Assembly: GCA_030220185.1 (NCBI GenBank)
Contig: JASPKZ010007248.1
Location: 868,001 to 932,000, forward strand
Source: Diploptera punctata
Lineage: Eukaryota > Arthropoda > Insecta > Blattodea > Blaberidae
Direction: 5' to 3'
Length of the DNA stretch: 64,000 nt
The notes beneath the pieces were generated by a model. That model did no database searches and was not told the DNA's origin. It saw only the letters and a list, made by a program, of their open reading frames with translations. Each line of letters starts with the position of its first letter. The first letter of the stretch is position 1. Shown here one piece after another: positions 45,070 through 57,776 of this stretch. A program made the translations under genes and the position numbers.

Positions 45070-45182
45070 GAGTCCAGCAGATTGCCTGGTTTAAAATTTA
45101 ACAGCGATGGTTGGAAAAAATATATTTGATGAAGTTCCAAATAATTATAAAACATTAATTGGAAAGAAATATTCTAAAACTG
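45070..45182 (+). CDS. CCDC81: CCDC81-like gene, first coding exon
   Basis: Acceptor TTTTAG at 45064-45069, donor GTGAGT at 45183. The ATG at 45107 follows an in-frame stop at 45092-45094, so it is the first possible start in this exon; the bases before it are 5'UTR. Encodes 25 residues and one base of codon 26, which the exon at 59866 completes. The N-terminal peptide (MVGKNIFDEVPNNYKTLIGK) is not itself conserved. Assignment comes from the next exons. An upstream noncoding exon must exist. Confidence 0.72.
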
Positions 45183-45455
45183 GTGAGTTAATTACATTAC
45201 TAGAGTTGAAAGTTATGAGTTGGATTGGGTTAGCTTAGGTTCAGTTTGGTTCGGTTCGAGTTGATTCGGTTCGAGTTGTTTCGGTTCGAGGTGGTTCGGT
45301 TCAAGATGATTCGTTTCGAGTTGGTTCGGTTCGTGTGAAAAACATGAGGTATGAGGTAAGATGAGAATTGATTCATTAATTATAGCTCAGTTTGGGAGCT
45401 TAGTTTAGTTTGTAAAGCTAGGTTAGTTTGGAAGGTGAAGTTAATATACACATTA
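45183..45455 (+). repeat. Minisatellite and 3'-like Penelope motif
   Basis: 45238-45335 holds about six imperfect copies of a 16-18 bp unit around GGTTCGGTTCGAGTTG. It is followed by ATGAGGTATGAGGTAAG (45344-45360), a motif shared with Penelope ends. Confidence 0.7.
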
Positions 45456-45665
45456 CATGTGATACAAATGGGGAATAAAAGAGGGGCTTCTTAACTCCTT
45501 ATAGGAAAACCAGGGAGAAATATTGAGTAGGTAGACCTATGATTTGCGGGTAGTGGGTTATACAGGGAATTATTTAAAACATTAGCTCACGATAGTGGTG
45601 TGTGGAGAGCTTACGTTCGCGCGGCCATAGACCTATGGGTTTGATAGTGCCAGTGAGTTAGTTGA
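45455..45665 (+). mobile_element. RTE 3'-end fragment
   Basis: Diverged plus-strand RTE terminus with GGGAATAAAAGAGG.. and the end ..GGTTTGATAGTGCCAGTGAGTTAG. Confidence 0.75.
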
Positions 45666-45761
45666 TTGAATTTTAAAATGTTCAATCTCAGGCCCAATAG
45701 GGCCGTACTGTTATACATTTTAATTGTTATATTGTTCACCAGAATAGATAGTTACATCATT

Positions 45762-47186
45762 AAGTTATGTAGATAGGAAATAACACTATGAGGTTCTTTA
45801 ATATTGTTTATTTTTTATTATTTCACTCACCTCATACTTCATAATTCATAGCAGACCCTGGGTTTCTTCACATAATTTGTGACATTGTCAATGCTGCGTC
45901 ACGTTCACAACTGACGTCCAACGGCCTTCTATCCTGCAGACTGACCTCCGCGCCATCTGGTGGACGACCGAAGAATTTCCAAATCAGTCCTCTTTCTTTA
46001 TAACCGGGTATTTCAAAATTCATAGTTGTATTTTCATTCTTGCATATGTAAATTTTTTCCCAAATTGTGAGTTCCTTCAGTTTTTCCAATTGTTTAAGTA
46101 ATTTTGTTTTGGTTTCTATTCTATGTTTTTCTGACCAGGCATGTGCAGCTATTGCAGATTTTTCGGTTTCTCCATTTTTAACATTTCTGAGGTGTTCTTT
46201 TAATCTTGTATTTAGATTCCTTTTTGTTTTTCCTATGTATATCTTTTCACAATCTTTACAATTAATTTGATAAATTCCCGATTTTTTGCAGTCTTCAATC
46301 TTTTCATTTTTGTTGGTTTTTATTAAATTACCTAAGCTGTAATCATTTTTCGGTGCTAATTTAATGTTGAATTTGTTGAAAATTTTTTGAAACTTGTCAA
46401 ATACGAAAGGATGGTATGTGAACTTCTTGAATTTTTTGCCTATATTTTTATATAATGGTTTTCAAAAGAAAATGATACACAAGAAAATAAATAAATTCAA
46501 AGAACAAAAAGTCATCAATGAAAGTACTCTTCAGACAGATAAAAATATAGGCAAAAAATTCAAGAAGTTCACATACCATCATTTCGTATTTGACAAGTTT
46601 CAAAAATTTTCAACAAATTCAACATTAAATTAGCACCGAAAAATGATTACAGCTTAGGTAATTTAATAAAAACCAACAAAAATGAAAAGATTGAAGACTG
46701 CAAAAAATCGGGAATTTATCAAATTAATTGTAAAGATTGTGAAAAGATATACATAGGAAAAACAAAAAGGAATCTAAATACAAGATTAAAAGAACACCTC
46801 AGAAATGTTAAAAATGGAGAAACCGAAAAATCTGCAATAGCTGCACATGCCTGGTCAGAAAAACATAGAATAGAAACCAAAACAAAATTACTTAAACAAT
46901 TGGAAAAACTGAAGGAACTCACAATTTGGGAAAAAATTTACATATGCAAGAATGAAAATACAACTATGAATTTTGAAATACCCGGTTATAAAGAAAGAGG
47001 ACTGATTTGGAAATTCTTCGGTCGTCCACCAGATGGCGCGGAGGTCAGTCTGCAGGATAGAAGGCCGTTGGACGTCAGTTGTGAACGTGACGCAGCATTG
47101 ACAATGTCACAAATTATGTGAAGAAACCCAGGGTCTGCTATGAATTATGAAGTATGAGGTGAGTGAAATAATAAAAAATAAACAAT
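45762..47186. mobile_element. Penelope-like foldback unit, near-perfect palindrome
   Basis: Arms 45807-46450 and 46539-47182 (644 bp each) appear identical where compared, giving identical proteins in both (73 and 67 residues). A loop of 88 bp lies at 46451-46538. Each arm codes outward for the Penelope GIY-YIG endonuclease: GIYQINCKDCEKIYIGKTKR, HAWSEKH, then ELTIWEKIYICKNE. Left edge has the extra GGAAATAACACTATGAGG module. TSD AGTTACATCATT at 45750-45761 and AGTTAGATCATT at 47187-47198 (11 of 12). Confidence 0.88.
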
Positions 47187-47811
47187 AGTTAGATCATTGT
47201 TTCATTAATTTCTTTGACATCGTCCGATTCCTAATAGCCAATTTTGTCGGTCCATCCAATCTCCTGGTTGTAGATGTTTCTCCTTCATGTATAAATATAT
47301 TCCCTGACTCCAGGAAGTTTTAGGTCTTACAACATTTTTAATTAAAATAAAAACATATGTTTAATTGTATGAACGCTTCCAAGCATTTTATAAGGAAATG
47401 CCTAACATAATAAAGAACATCTATGGAGGGGAGAACAAACATTTTTAGGAAAATATGTGGACCTAAATACTGTTAGATAATATTAAAAATGACGCGCATG
47501 TGGTTAGTCGCCCGCTTCTCACCCTGGGGCCCAGAAATCGAGTCTCGGTCACTCCATGTGGGTTTCGTGGTGGACGAAACGGAGCTTGGGCAGGTCTCTC
47601 TCGCGATTTTCTCCCATTTTCCCCTGCCATAATTTCATTCCACCATTTCTCCATACTCATCTCATCCATTTAGTTTCATTTAGTTCATCTGCCCCGTGAC
47701 GGTCTGTCAGGTGTGGTCGGCCGGCACCATTGTCATCCACAGACCTCCACATAGGGAGTTTCATCTCATCTTATCCCTCGACCCGACCCTGAGTTGGACA
47801 CGAGTTGAGGA
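47187..47811. mobile_element. Short repeat plus SINE-F copy
   Basis: 47217-47325 is the inverted partner of 26205-26300. 47487-47800 looks like a tRNA-derived SINE: GTGGTTAGTCGCCCGC head, GAAATCGAGTCTC B box and a body with (CATCT)-rich segments; only one copy seen here. Confidence 0.5.
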
Positions 47812-48035
47812 TCATCTGCCTCGTCTTCCCTCAGGTTTCCATTCCAAAACACATTTTGGTAGGTGATCCTCTTCCATTCGCTGGACATGTCCGTACCATC
47901 TTAATTGCTGAGTTTTAATATAATCTAAAATAGTGTCTTCTATCTTCATTTTCTCCCTTATAACTGAGTTACTAATTTTTTGTCTTCTTGAAATTCTTGC
48001 TGCCCTTCGTATAAAATCCATTTCCGTTGCCAAAA
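47812..48035 (-). mobile_element. LINE C-terminal fragment
   Basis: Minus frame: ATEMDFIRRAARISRRQKIS, LRWYGHVQRM, PEGRRGR; a LINE post-RT end, 5' truncated. Confidence 0.75.
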
Positions 48036-48319
48036 GGTACTGCTTAATAGAGATAAGCTGGTCAGATTAAAAGGAAGATGATTGTGCACCAGAATCCAGC
48101 ATAACTGCAAAACCCTCTGCAGTACATATGTTGACAAGGTGTATGATCTTCTTGATAATTTATCTGTCAGATGAGGATGTTAAGCCTGGTGGCCCCCTCA
48201 ATACTTTTCGACAGAAGTAGGGTTTCAACTTCTGCCTTCTCTTCATTCCTCATACACAACACACTTTACACTACACAAACACATAAACATACTTAATTAT
48301 AATGAGTTAGGTATTTTGA
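48036..48319. other. Unclassified, possibly SINE-related
   Basis: Moderately GC-rich stretch (TAAGCCTGGTGGCCCCCTC) unlike the surroundings; no second copy in the window. Confidence 0.3.
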
Positions 48320-48718
48320 CTAACCTCGTATATTTTTGTTTTTATTTTCTTGCAGACTATAGTTTCGTCACATTTATGCAACATTGTCGATGCATCCTAA
48401 TTGTTGTATTTGCGGTTGTCAATCCTGTAGATTGATTTCTGATCCCTCTGTTGACTGACCGATGAACTTCCAAATCAGTTTTTCCTTTTCCCGGGAATTT
48501 CAAAATTCGTAGTTTTCTGCTTATTCTTAAGTATGTAAATTTTCTCCCAAATTGTGAGTTCCTTAGATTTATCTAACTGTTTCAGTAATTTGGCCTTAGT
48601 TTTATTCTGTGTCTTTCTGACCATGCATGTGCAGCTATTGCAGACTTTTCTATTTTCCGATTTTTAACTTTTCTAAGGTGTTCTTTCAATCTTGTTTCAA
48701 GTTCATTTTTGTTTTCCC

Positions 48719-48751
<33 letters not shown>

Positions 48752-48754
48752 TTC
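48320..48754 (-). mobile_element. Penelope-like element, 3' part (left of nest)
   Basis: Minus strand copy of the GIY-YIG end (ELTIWEKIYI-like segment near 48540-48570; ends at a (TG)n/(TA)n tract 48717-48750). Continues at 58755 after removal of SINE-B and hAT. Confidence 0.8.
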
Positions 48755-48775
48755 ACTCCGTAGCCATGTTGTTAG
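48755..48775 (+). mobile_element. SINE-B, first 21 bp (left of hAT)
   Basis: CTCCGTAGCCATGTTGTTAG corresponds to the SINE-B head; the rest resumes at 58443. Confidence 0.65.
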
Positions 48776-49239
48776 CAGTGGCGGAGCGTGGAATTTCGAC
48801 AAGTGTTAGCCCCCGTTTTATGGATATAATATTGTGTATATTATATTATTTCTAATAAGTAAATAAACTTCTAAAAAGTACTACATGCAATGTTAGTAGT
48901 ATCAAATATAATAAACTACTATATGTATAGGGCTTAGGAAATCTAAGTAGGTAATTGGACATATTAATAGTTAATTAAATATATAAATGCATGATTTTAA
49001 AACTCAGATATTCGTCTCCACGACTAGCTAGTTTCTAGAGCTTGTAATAAGTGAGATCTATCGTCGGTAGCCTCAGAGAGATGCTAAGGGTGAGATCTCT
49101 TGTTTAATTTTATTGAATAAAGTAGTGGATATAGAACATGTTAAGTCGATTTTAACATCGTGTGATGTGACAATGAACACAGTAGAAATTTCCAAATTGT
49201 TTCTTAATTTCTCATCTATGGTGATATAATCCAATTTTG

Positions 49240-52200
49240 ATTAAAATGGCGGACGGCAAGGAAACCCGTGTGGAAGCCGCTCTAAGCAGAATTGAGAATA
49301 TCGCTGAAATAGGAGGTTATCTCAAGAAAGAAGCAAAGAATGACATCCGCGATACGGTGAGTACCATTAGGGACTATTTAAAGGAAATGAAAATTGGACC
49401 AAATGAGAAAAGGAACCAGTTAAAGGAATCTTCTTTGAATTGTGTTAATGAAATACAAACATACACTACACAGGAGGAGGTATAGTCCACAGACGAAAAG
49501 AATGAAAGCAAAGGACGAAGGGGGACACGGGGAATAGCAAGCGATACAATGGCATACTACCTGAGAATAAAGGAACAGTCATGACGTATGAAATACTTAC
49601 TGCTTCCATTCACTTCGTCTGTGGGTTATAGACAGCATGTTGTTGGCACAAGTGGCGCCATCTACCGGCCAGGTAGTGCAACAACTAGTACTGAAGCCTA
49701 CGTAATCCAGCATAGAGAAGGAGGAGACCAACTACTAGAGACACCTAACGACAAACGGCCAACACAGAACCGTCACCAGAAGATCAACGACCGAAGTAGA
49801 ACAAGAGAGACAACTATAGTGTAAAAGTTGTAAGTTGGCATGATTTCTGCTATCCTTGTCTAGATAACTGTTCTTCCACCCTTCGCTAGACGTCTGAGTG
49901 ACATGTGTACTATAATGGGCTACCCTTGTAAAATTACTTAGGAATGCTAGAAAAACTCCACCCCCACTTTTGTTCACGTAATTTTTGTCAGTGGCGACTG
50001 TTTCAGAGTTCGTTTGGAGTTTGTGAGATATTATATTAGTGTAAAATTAATCTTTAGAAGAAGGGATTGAAGGGAATGCCACCACTGATCTATGTTCACT
50101 GCAGGGAGTGTCTGCCCTACTGTTGTCACCGTGAAGAGATATGTATGTGAGTGAGAAAGAAGATGGTGAGTACTCTCTTTCTCTTTCTAAAATATTCTAG
50201 ACACTTTAGCCCTCACGGACTATAGACGTCCAACTAGACCCCACCCAAATTAGAGAGAAATTCTTTAAACTAAAAATAGAGGAGAGAATTATGGAAAAAA
50301 TCAGCCTACAGATACAATCCATGATGGAAAGTATCCATAGAATGGTTAGAGAGGAGATAAAAAGATGCAACCCAGTAGACTACTTTACCACAGGTAACAA
50401 GCACTCCCCCGGAAGGGAACTCAATAAACAACCATGAAGAAAATACCAGCAATGAGGGATACATCACAGTAACTAGACAAAGAGCCCGACAGGAACATCA
50501 GAAGTGAAAACAGAAATCAAAATAATAGACACCAGCTACGAACCGCCCAATTAGCACCGCTTTCAATCCCACCCAAAACAGGAAAGGGAAACAATACGGG
50601 AGGAAGGCTCAAACCGGCAACAAGACTATTCTGGATGTACATTGGACATCTGGATGGGGACACCATGGAAGAAGACATTGTAGCCTATATGGCAGAAAAG
50701 GGAATCAACGGAGTAAAAGAATGTTTCACCATCCGATCAAGAGGAAGAAATAAAGCATTTAAAATAGCAATTCCATATGAAGACAAAGAACAGTGGACAA
50801 TGAAAAGTTTTGGCCTGAAGGGGTTACTTTTCGCCCCTTTGAGTTTTAATATGAAAGGTAAAAAATCAACAACTTCTGCCGCCGCAACAAACGACCAAGA
50901 CCGAATAATACACAACAGCAACAGCAGTAATAACATTAAACATATAAAAACAATGATTTGGAACGTAGAAAGGCTTAAGTCAGTAATCGACATGACCCCC
51001 GGATTCACTTTCCAAGAGAATGACGTACTACTCTTCACAGAAACATTCAGCTTAGAAGAAATATGCATAAATGGCTTCTACGGTATTCACTCCCCAGCAA
51101 AGAAAGGAGACAGAGGCCGCCCTTCAGGAGGATTGAGCTGATTCATAAAGCCACACCTCCAACCCATCAGTTCAATAGTTCGTACAGTCAATACCCTAGT
51201 AGTAGTCACTGGGAAAATTAATATAGTAGCAGCATACTTCACGCCCAAGACCGAACCGGAAGACATCGTCGACGAACTAGGAAAGGCATTGGAAAACATA
51301 GAAAATGACAGGCCCACCTTGTTAGCAGGAGATTTAAACTGTCGCATAGACAAATGGGACGCAAGAACTCAAGCAGTCACGGATTTTCTCCTCGACCACA
51401 GCTAAGACTGCTAAATAGAGAGAAGGACTATACATACATAGCACCAAATGGAAGAAGTACAATCGATTTGGTATTCACAAATATACAAGACCAAGCACGG
51501 GTGAAAGTGGGAAAAGTAGCAACTAGAAAGCACCTTCCAGTCTTAACTGAGTTCCAAATAAGAACTGAAACACAGGAACAAGAAAATAAAAGCCTCCCAC
51601 AAAAAGCTTCAAGATACATAGACGAGGAAAAGTGGAAAACAAATAAAGTGAAGCTACCGTCAATAATGCATATGGTGAGGCAGGGGAACCTGGACGGGGC
51701 AACAGAAACCTTGAATGACATAATTATACACGCCACCACTCAACTTACTAGACAAAAACGTACTGCAAAGCCATAGTTCGATGATGAGTGTTACAACACG
51801 AGACAAATAACACTACTCCTCCATACCACCAGGGAATATGGAGGCTACGCTCTAATGGAATGTGCTGAATAACGTAGGAAATATAAAAGACTACTGAAGG
51901 AAAAGAATTAGAGTATGACACCTCCAAAGAACAGGAACTAATAGCCGAGGTAGAAATGAAATCTCACAAAATCTTAAAGTCTTCAAAGAAATAGAAATCA
52001 AGCCCTCTCGTAGACATGAAACAATGGGAAGATCACTTCAGTAACTTCCTGGAAGCAAAGGACAAAACGCCAAACTGCTTCACACCGCATGTGGCAAACA
52101 TGCATGACATGAGCCCAATTACAACAGAAGAAGTCAGCCAATTCATAAGAAACGAGGAAAATAACAAAGCAGGCGGTCCGGACGGGATATTTCCTGAACA

Positions 52201-53610
52201 TCTTAAGGAAACACTTCAAGACTGTTAGAACCGCTAACCTGTCTGTTCAATGAATGCCTTATAAAAGATAATTCAATCCCACAACAATAGAGAAAGTCGA
52301 TTATAACTGTGATCTACAAAGGAAAAAGAAGAAGAGAAAACCCGAACTCTTACAGGGAATTGCCCTGGAAAATGTTATGTTCAGACTCTTCTCGAAGATC
52401 CTGCTAAGACGTGTGGAACACAAACTATGTGCCAGTATAGCACAGAATCAATATGGCTTCTTGCTGACCAAGAACTCATATAAGAAGTAATAACGATCTT
52501 AGCACAACCTGCTACACCATTGTATGTGATATACATAGATTATTCCAAGACATTCGACAGTATTGACAGGAAAAACCTCATCCAGAAGCTAGAGAACATA
52601 CTAGGCAGCTCAAACAATGAATTAGGAACAATCAAATCAATCCTAACCACAAACTATGTGACAATCAGTGATGGTGTATCGATGTCGAGGAGTGTTACTC
52701 AAACAAGGGGGGTCCTACAAGGAGAACCGATGAGTCCCATACTCTTTAATGTAATGACGTCAGACATCGGACAGACTATATACACAAGAAATGTTAAGCT
52801 ACTCATGTACGCAGACAACATGATCATCCTCTCCAGGATTCAAGGAGACCTCCAAACAGCCATGGAGAACATTAGGAAATGGGCACTTGAAAACTCGATA
52901 AAAAAAAAAACAGTTCCAAAACAAAGGCAATAAAATTCAGGAAAGGAGGAAGGCTGGCTAAGAAGGACCATCTTATATGCGGAGGAGAAACCCTAGAATT
53001 CGTATCAAGCTACAAATACTTGAGGGTCACCTTACAAACAACTGGAACCGCCTTCTCACTCCATATACAGGATCAAGCAACAGCTGCAATGAAAGCCATG
53101 TAGGCTACGATATCCCTAAACTCCAAAGACTATCCCTCTCAACTGCAATGAAACTCTTCAAGCTTAAAGTAATGCTAGCCACAACATACGGAATCCAGCT
53201 AATATGGAATCACTTGACGGTGAAAAACCTTAAGAAACTGGAGAATGTTAAATCAAGGTTTCTCAAAAGAGCACTGGCAATCGTCATTGAGGAGAGACAG
53301 AACAAAGCTGCTGAGATACCGACAGAAATTATGGGAATAGACGCAATGAACACAGAAACCTGGAGCAACTGAACTTCGACACCTGTACACATGTTTCACA
53401 GCCCATGGATTTCATGGGAATATATGCCTCAACAACATGTACCATGAACCCAAGGAGGACTGCATCTGTAAATTATGTAACAATCCATGCCCAAAATATC
53501 ATCTAGCGAAGTGTGAAAACAGGACTCTAATACTAAACACTGTAACTAAAGACTGGTAAAAAGCAAAATTAAATTTAATCTACACATTGTGTTTAATAAA
53601 GTAAAAAAAA
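49240..53610 (+). mobile_element. Degenerate two-ORF LINE inside the hAT
   Basis: ORF1-like pieces at 49247-49485 and 50635-50940 (MYIGHLDGDTMEEDI, a weak RRM-like segment). Endonuclease at about 50950-51400 (IWNVERL, LLFTETF, then LLAGDLNCRID). RT at 52000-52930 with IDYSKTFDSID and LMYADN, where the usual YADD has become YADN. C-terminal zinc knuckle near 53460-53515 (CICKLCNNPCPKYHLAKC). A-rich tail at about 53602. Several stops and frameshifts; inactive. Confidence 0.82.
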
Positions 53611-53639
53611 ACAATAATACAATATAATTAGGCCCTACC

Positions 53640-54120
53640 TCATTTGTTAGATTCAGAGTTTGCTAAATGGCAGCTCTTGCCGGCTAAGAAACACACAGCA
53701 TCTATTAGGCAGCTAAAAATGTACTTGTTTGCTTTAACGTTTTCGTTATGCTTATCCGTATTAACTTAATTTTGATAGGCCGGCTTTGGGACTCTTCAAT
53801 TGTAGTGTTTCCAAAATTATGTAGCGCTATTTCACAGTTAACATGGGTTTCAACTAGTTCATGACGTTTTTCAGCACATGAAAACTATTTACATCAGAAA
53901 CCCCCTTTGTTGTCCAAACATTTTTCTCCGTTGAAAATAGAAGGCAGGACTAAAATGGATCATGACTACCTGCAGCCATAATGTCATGTTCTTCATTAAA
54001 CGATGCACATTTGTTTTTGTTTGACTTATAATGATTTTTTTTTTGCAAATGCCCCAGGTTGTCTTTCAACATTCCTAATGTTCTCTCCTGGCATGGCATA
54101 TTTGTAACCCACTTCTGAGG
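53640..54120 (-). pseudogene. hAT transposase remnant (TTF-type finger region)
   Basis: Minus strand, broken into frames. SCLLFSTEKNVWTTKGVSDV (about 53960-53900) matches the C-x-x-C-L-L-F...W...G..D pattern of TTF-type zinc fingers in ZMYM/DUF4371-like hAT transposases. LIDAVCFLAGKS (about 53710-53675) matches the segment before the catalytic core. The catalytic part is not seen. Orientation agrees with the element ends. Confidence 0.65.
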
Positions 54121-54776
54121 TTGGGGCGCCTGGAAGGCAGGGTTACGTTACCCCGATTATATAACAGGTGACGATGATGATAATGGTGCACCAGGAGTCC
54201 CTAATCGTAAGCTTAATCCAAGATGAATATGAATGATGATGATTGCGATGGCCATATGATTTCGGGGACCGTTTGGGCCTTAAAGTTATCCTGACATTTG
54301 TCTTACAGGTGAGGAAAAACTCCGATAAAAACCTCACCCAGAAAAACTGTCCTGACTGGGGATCAAACCCAGGCCCGCTGCATGACAAAGCTTCGGTAGG
54401 AAAAGTGATGACTTAACAAGTCTTCAGTAACTCGAGCACATTCTTCTCCCATGATATTTATTTAGTGGTTTAATTATTGTATTTGATACGCCCAGAAGCA
54501 CTACGTTTACATATGACCTAGTCTGAGCAACTGAAACCTCGCTGTTAGTCGTTTCTAGAGTGCTGACAGGGCTACTACAGACGTTTGTATTTTTTTTAAT
54601 ATAGGGTAGCATTGTGTTCAGTTTTAAATGTAGCAGGATGTACTACCGATGATCTTGAATGCGCCTGCAAAACATACTCTCATAGACATCTTCCATGTTA
54701 GCCTCAGGAAATCGGCTAACGGTGTGGGCATTTAAAACGTTGAATCACATGGTATTGCATTGGAATGCTATAGTAT
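54121..54776 (-). mobile_element. SINE-A fragment and hAT interior
   Basis: 54232-54395 is SINE-A in minus orientation (head at the right, ending in ATC repeats). The rest is unexplained hAT interior. Confidence 0.7.
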
Positions 54777-56003
54777 AAAGTTTTAATAATTGTATAACAG
54801 TACCTGATATCTCAGTCGTCCTCAATAATTTGCAATGTTGTTTTATAGGAGGCCTTTCGATAACTTATGTATCATCTTCTGCTTTCATTTTGGTACTGAC
54901 TGTTGTTGTTAATTATTTTGTACAGAGGGTTTATGCTGGGTATGTTCTTGTTCAACAGGTGTTTATTTGTGGTTTCCTTGATGAATTCTAATTCTTTGAG
55001 AACGTTGATTTTCGATATATCGTTTTCCCTATGCAGGATCGATAATATGTTGTCTATTCTGTTGAATTGATGTCCTGCTTCTACTATATGTTTTGAAAAA
55101 CTGGATTTACCTTAATTCTTTATGAAATGTTCATTAAATCTTGTTGTGAAGTTTCTAGTGGTTCTTCCTATGTAAAATTTGTTACAGCTATTGCAATTTA
55201 ATTTGTAAACTCCTTTATTTTGATATATGTTTGTTTCTTCTATTTTATTTGAAATTATATTATTTAGTTTGTTATTTGTTCTGTAAGCAATTTTTTTATG
55301 TTTTTGTCATTTTTTTTTTTAGGATTTTTGTTATCTTTTGTGTTTCTATGCCTGTGTATGTTAAGGATACCCACTTATTATATCTTTTATCAATTTCCCT
55401 ACTTAGTTGTGTGATGTTTGTTAGTTCTTCTTTTCTCTTTTGTTTCATAATTAATTTGTTAATAATTTCCTCATTATATCCATTTTTGCTGGCCAGGAAT
55501 TTTATATAATTTAATTTTTTGTTATAATTTTCTTGTGTAAGTGGTAATTTCATCATTCTGTTGATTAAGCTGATCAAAGTGCTAACTTTTTGTTGTGGAG
55601 GATGTCTGGATGTTTTATGGATGGCAATTATGTTGCTTGTAAGTTTTTTGTATATGCCAATGTCCAAACTATTATTATTATTTAAATTTTTCATTAGGGT
55701 AAGATCTAGGTAATTTATTAAATATGTTATTTTCTGTTTCTGACGTGAATTTTATTTTTTCATGCATCCTGTTTAGTTCTATTAAAATATCTTTCTCTTG
55801 AATTTTCGTTGTTGTAAATTATCAGAACATCATTTACATATCTTTTTATTAGTTTTATGTTGAATTTTTCCGTCAGTTTTTCTAAACGTTTTTCTTCTAA
55901 GTTTTGTAAGAACATTTCAGATAAAATTCCAGAAGTGGGACTGCCCATAGGTATATTGTCGTTTTGTGTAAAATATTCATTATTGAATTTGAAGTAATTT
56001 TGT
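54777..56003 (-). mobile_element. Penelope-like element, minus copy, 5'-truncated
   Basis: RT from the GSPTSGILSE motif (55925-55948) through YVNDVLIIYN (the usual YVDD now YVND) and a long C-terminal RT part (55296-55694). The GIY-YIG endonuclease is at about 54930-55235. It starts (5') inside the RT near 56003, back to back with the plus copy. Confidence 0.88.
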
Positions 56004-56004
56004 T

Positions 56005-57522
56005 TTGTTTATGGTTGTCAAAATTGAAGTAGCCATTAACAAACTTAATGTAGACGACAAAATACACGTAAAATACGAAACAGCCCAAGTCATAAATAAT
56101 AGTAATTTACTATCACTAAACACAGATGAAAAACAGAATATAGAAAGCCTGAAACAACTAAATACAAAACTGAAAACTAACAACATAATTCATATGAAAG
56201 CTGATGAAGGTAATGCAATAGTTTTACTAAACAAAGAAGAATACATAAACAAAACCAAACAATTCATAGAAGAAAACAAAATTCAGAAAATAAACAAAGG
56301 CCCAACAAACAAATACCAAAGAGAAATAAAGGAACTTTTAAAAAATAGTAACAAAATAATTCAAGATGAAGATAAAACTAACACAACAAACAATCCTATA
56401 ACCAAAAATAAACTCATAAACTACAAATGGACCAATAATAACCCTAGTGCACATACAATGAAAGCATTGCCAAAGATCCATAAATGAAACATACCTATTA
56501 GACCTGTTATCAATTGTAAGAATGCTCCAAATTATAAAGTATCCAAACTAATTGTTAAAAAACTTAAAGAGAATATAATGCTAAAAAACAAATACACTAT
56601 CATAAATTCATATGAACTAGCAAACTTAATTAAAAACATAGACACAAACGTCAATACAAAAATGGCATCCTTCAATATCACAAATCTTTACACGAACATG
56701 CCAATTGAAGAAACTATAGAAATAATAAAACAACATTTAGAAGAAGAAAATTTAGATAGGACTTATATTATGCAACTAAGTAATATGATCATCACATCTC
56801 TAAAACAAAATTACTTCAAATTCAATAATGAATATTTTACACAAAACGACGGTATAACTATGGGCAGTCCCACTTCTGGAATTTTATCTGAAATTTTCTT
56901 ACAAAACTTAGAAGAAAAACATTTAGAAAAACTGAAGGAAAAATTCAACATAAAACTAATAAAAAGATATGTAGATGATGTTCTGATAATTTATGACAAC
57001 GAAAATTCAATAGAAAAAAATATTTTAATAGAACTAAACAGTATGCATGAAAAAATAAAATTCACATCAGAAACAAAAAATAACAATTCAATAAATTACC
57101 TAGACCTTACCCTAACAAAAAATTTAAATAATAATAATAGTTTGGACATTGGCATATACAGAAAACCTACAAGCAACACAATTGCCATCCATAAAACATC
57201 CAGACATCCTCCACAACAAAAAGTTAGCACTTTGATCAGCTTAATCAACAGAATGATGAAATTACCACTTACACAAGAAAATTATAACAAAAAATTAAAT
57301 TATATAAAATTCCTGGTCCACAAAAATGGATATAATGAGGAAATTATTAACAAATTAATTATGAAACAAAAGAGAAAAGGAGAACTAACAAACATCACAC
57401 AACTAAGTAGGGAAATTGATAAAAGAGATAATAAGTGGGTATCCTTAACATACACAGGCATAGAAACACAAAAGATAGCAAAAATCCTCAAAAAACATAA
57501 AAATTGCCTACAGAACAAATAA
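56005..57522 (+). pseudogene. Penelope reverse transcriptase, one stop codon
   Basis: About 505 codons in one frame with a single TGA at 56485-56487. Penelope RTs are telomerase-related. Visible blocks: N-terminal ADEGNAIVLLNKEEY, KALPKIHK just before the stop, FNITNLYTNMPIEETIE, TMGSPTSGILSEIFLQNLE, catalytic YVDDVLIIYD at about 56959-56988, then YRKPTSNTIAIH and the long C-terminal thumb. The GIY-YIG domain, which cuts target DNA, follows in another frame beyond the nested insert. 5' end missing. Confidence 0.88.
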
Positions 57523-57586
57523 CAAACTAAATAATATAATCTCAAATAAAATAGAAGAAACAAACATATCAAAATAAAGGAGTTTA

Positions 57587-57776
57587 TATGGAATATGTAC
57601 AAAAATACAGAAACAACTGGAAATCTCACGTAAGAAGAATGAGCAGAACAAGAATACCATGTCAGATCTTAAATTACCAGCCACCAGGCAAGAGATCTTT
57701 GGGCAGACCCTTCAAACGTTGGATTGAGACCGTAACAGACCACTAGGTCCATCACATGAAAGGAAGAAGAAGAAGA
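57587..57776 (+). mobile_element. LINE 3' end nested in the Penelope copy
   Basis: Codes for RRMSRTRIPCQIL...SLGRPFKRW, ends in a (GAA)n tail. Short TSD AGTTTA at 57581-57586 and 57777-57782. The minus Penelope copy has the uninterrupted sequence (AAAGGAGTTTACAAATT form), confirming the insertion. Confidence 0.85.

Noticed and set aside
45868..47121. Pairs of identical short proteins on opposite strands, looking like duplicated genes
   Set aside because: They are the two arms of one palindromic Penelope insertion; the plus and minus frames are mirror images, and some are antisense shadows.
48717..48750. (TG)n/(TA)n tract as the insertion boundary of the hAT
   Set aside because: The element ends and 8-bp duplication lie 26 bp further right, within SINE-B; the tract is only a local expansion in the Penelope copy.
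49247..49485. Host gene starting MADGKETRVEAALSRIENI
   Set aside because: It lies inside the hAT element, upstream in order with LINE endonuclease and RT pieces, so it is more likely LINE ORF1, although its family was not recognised.
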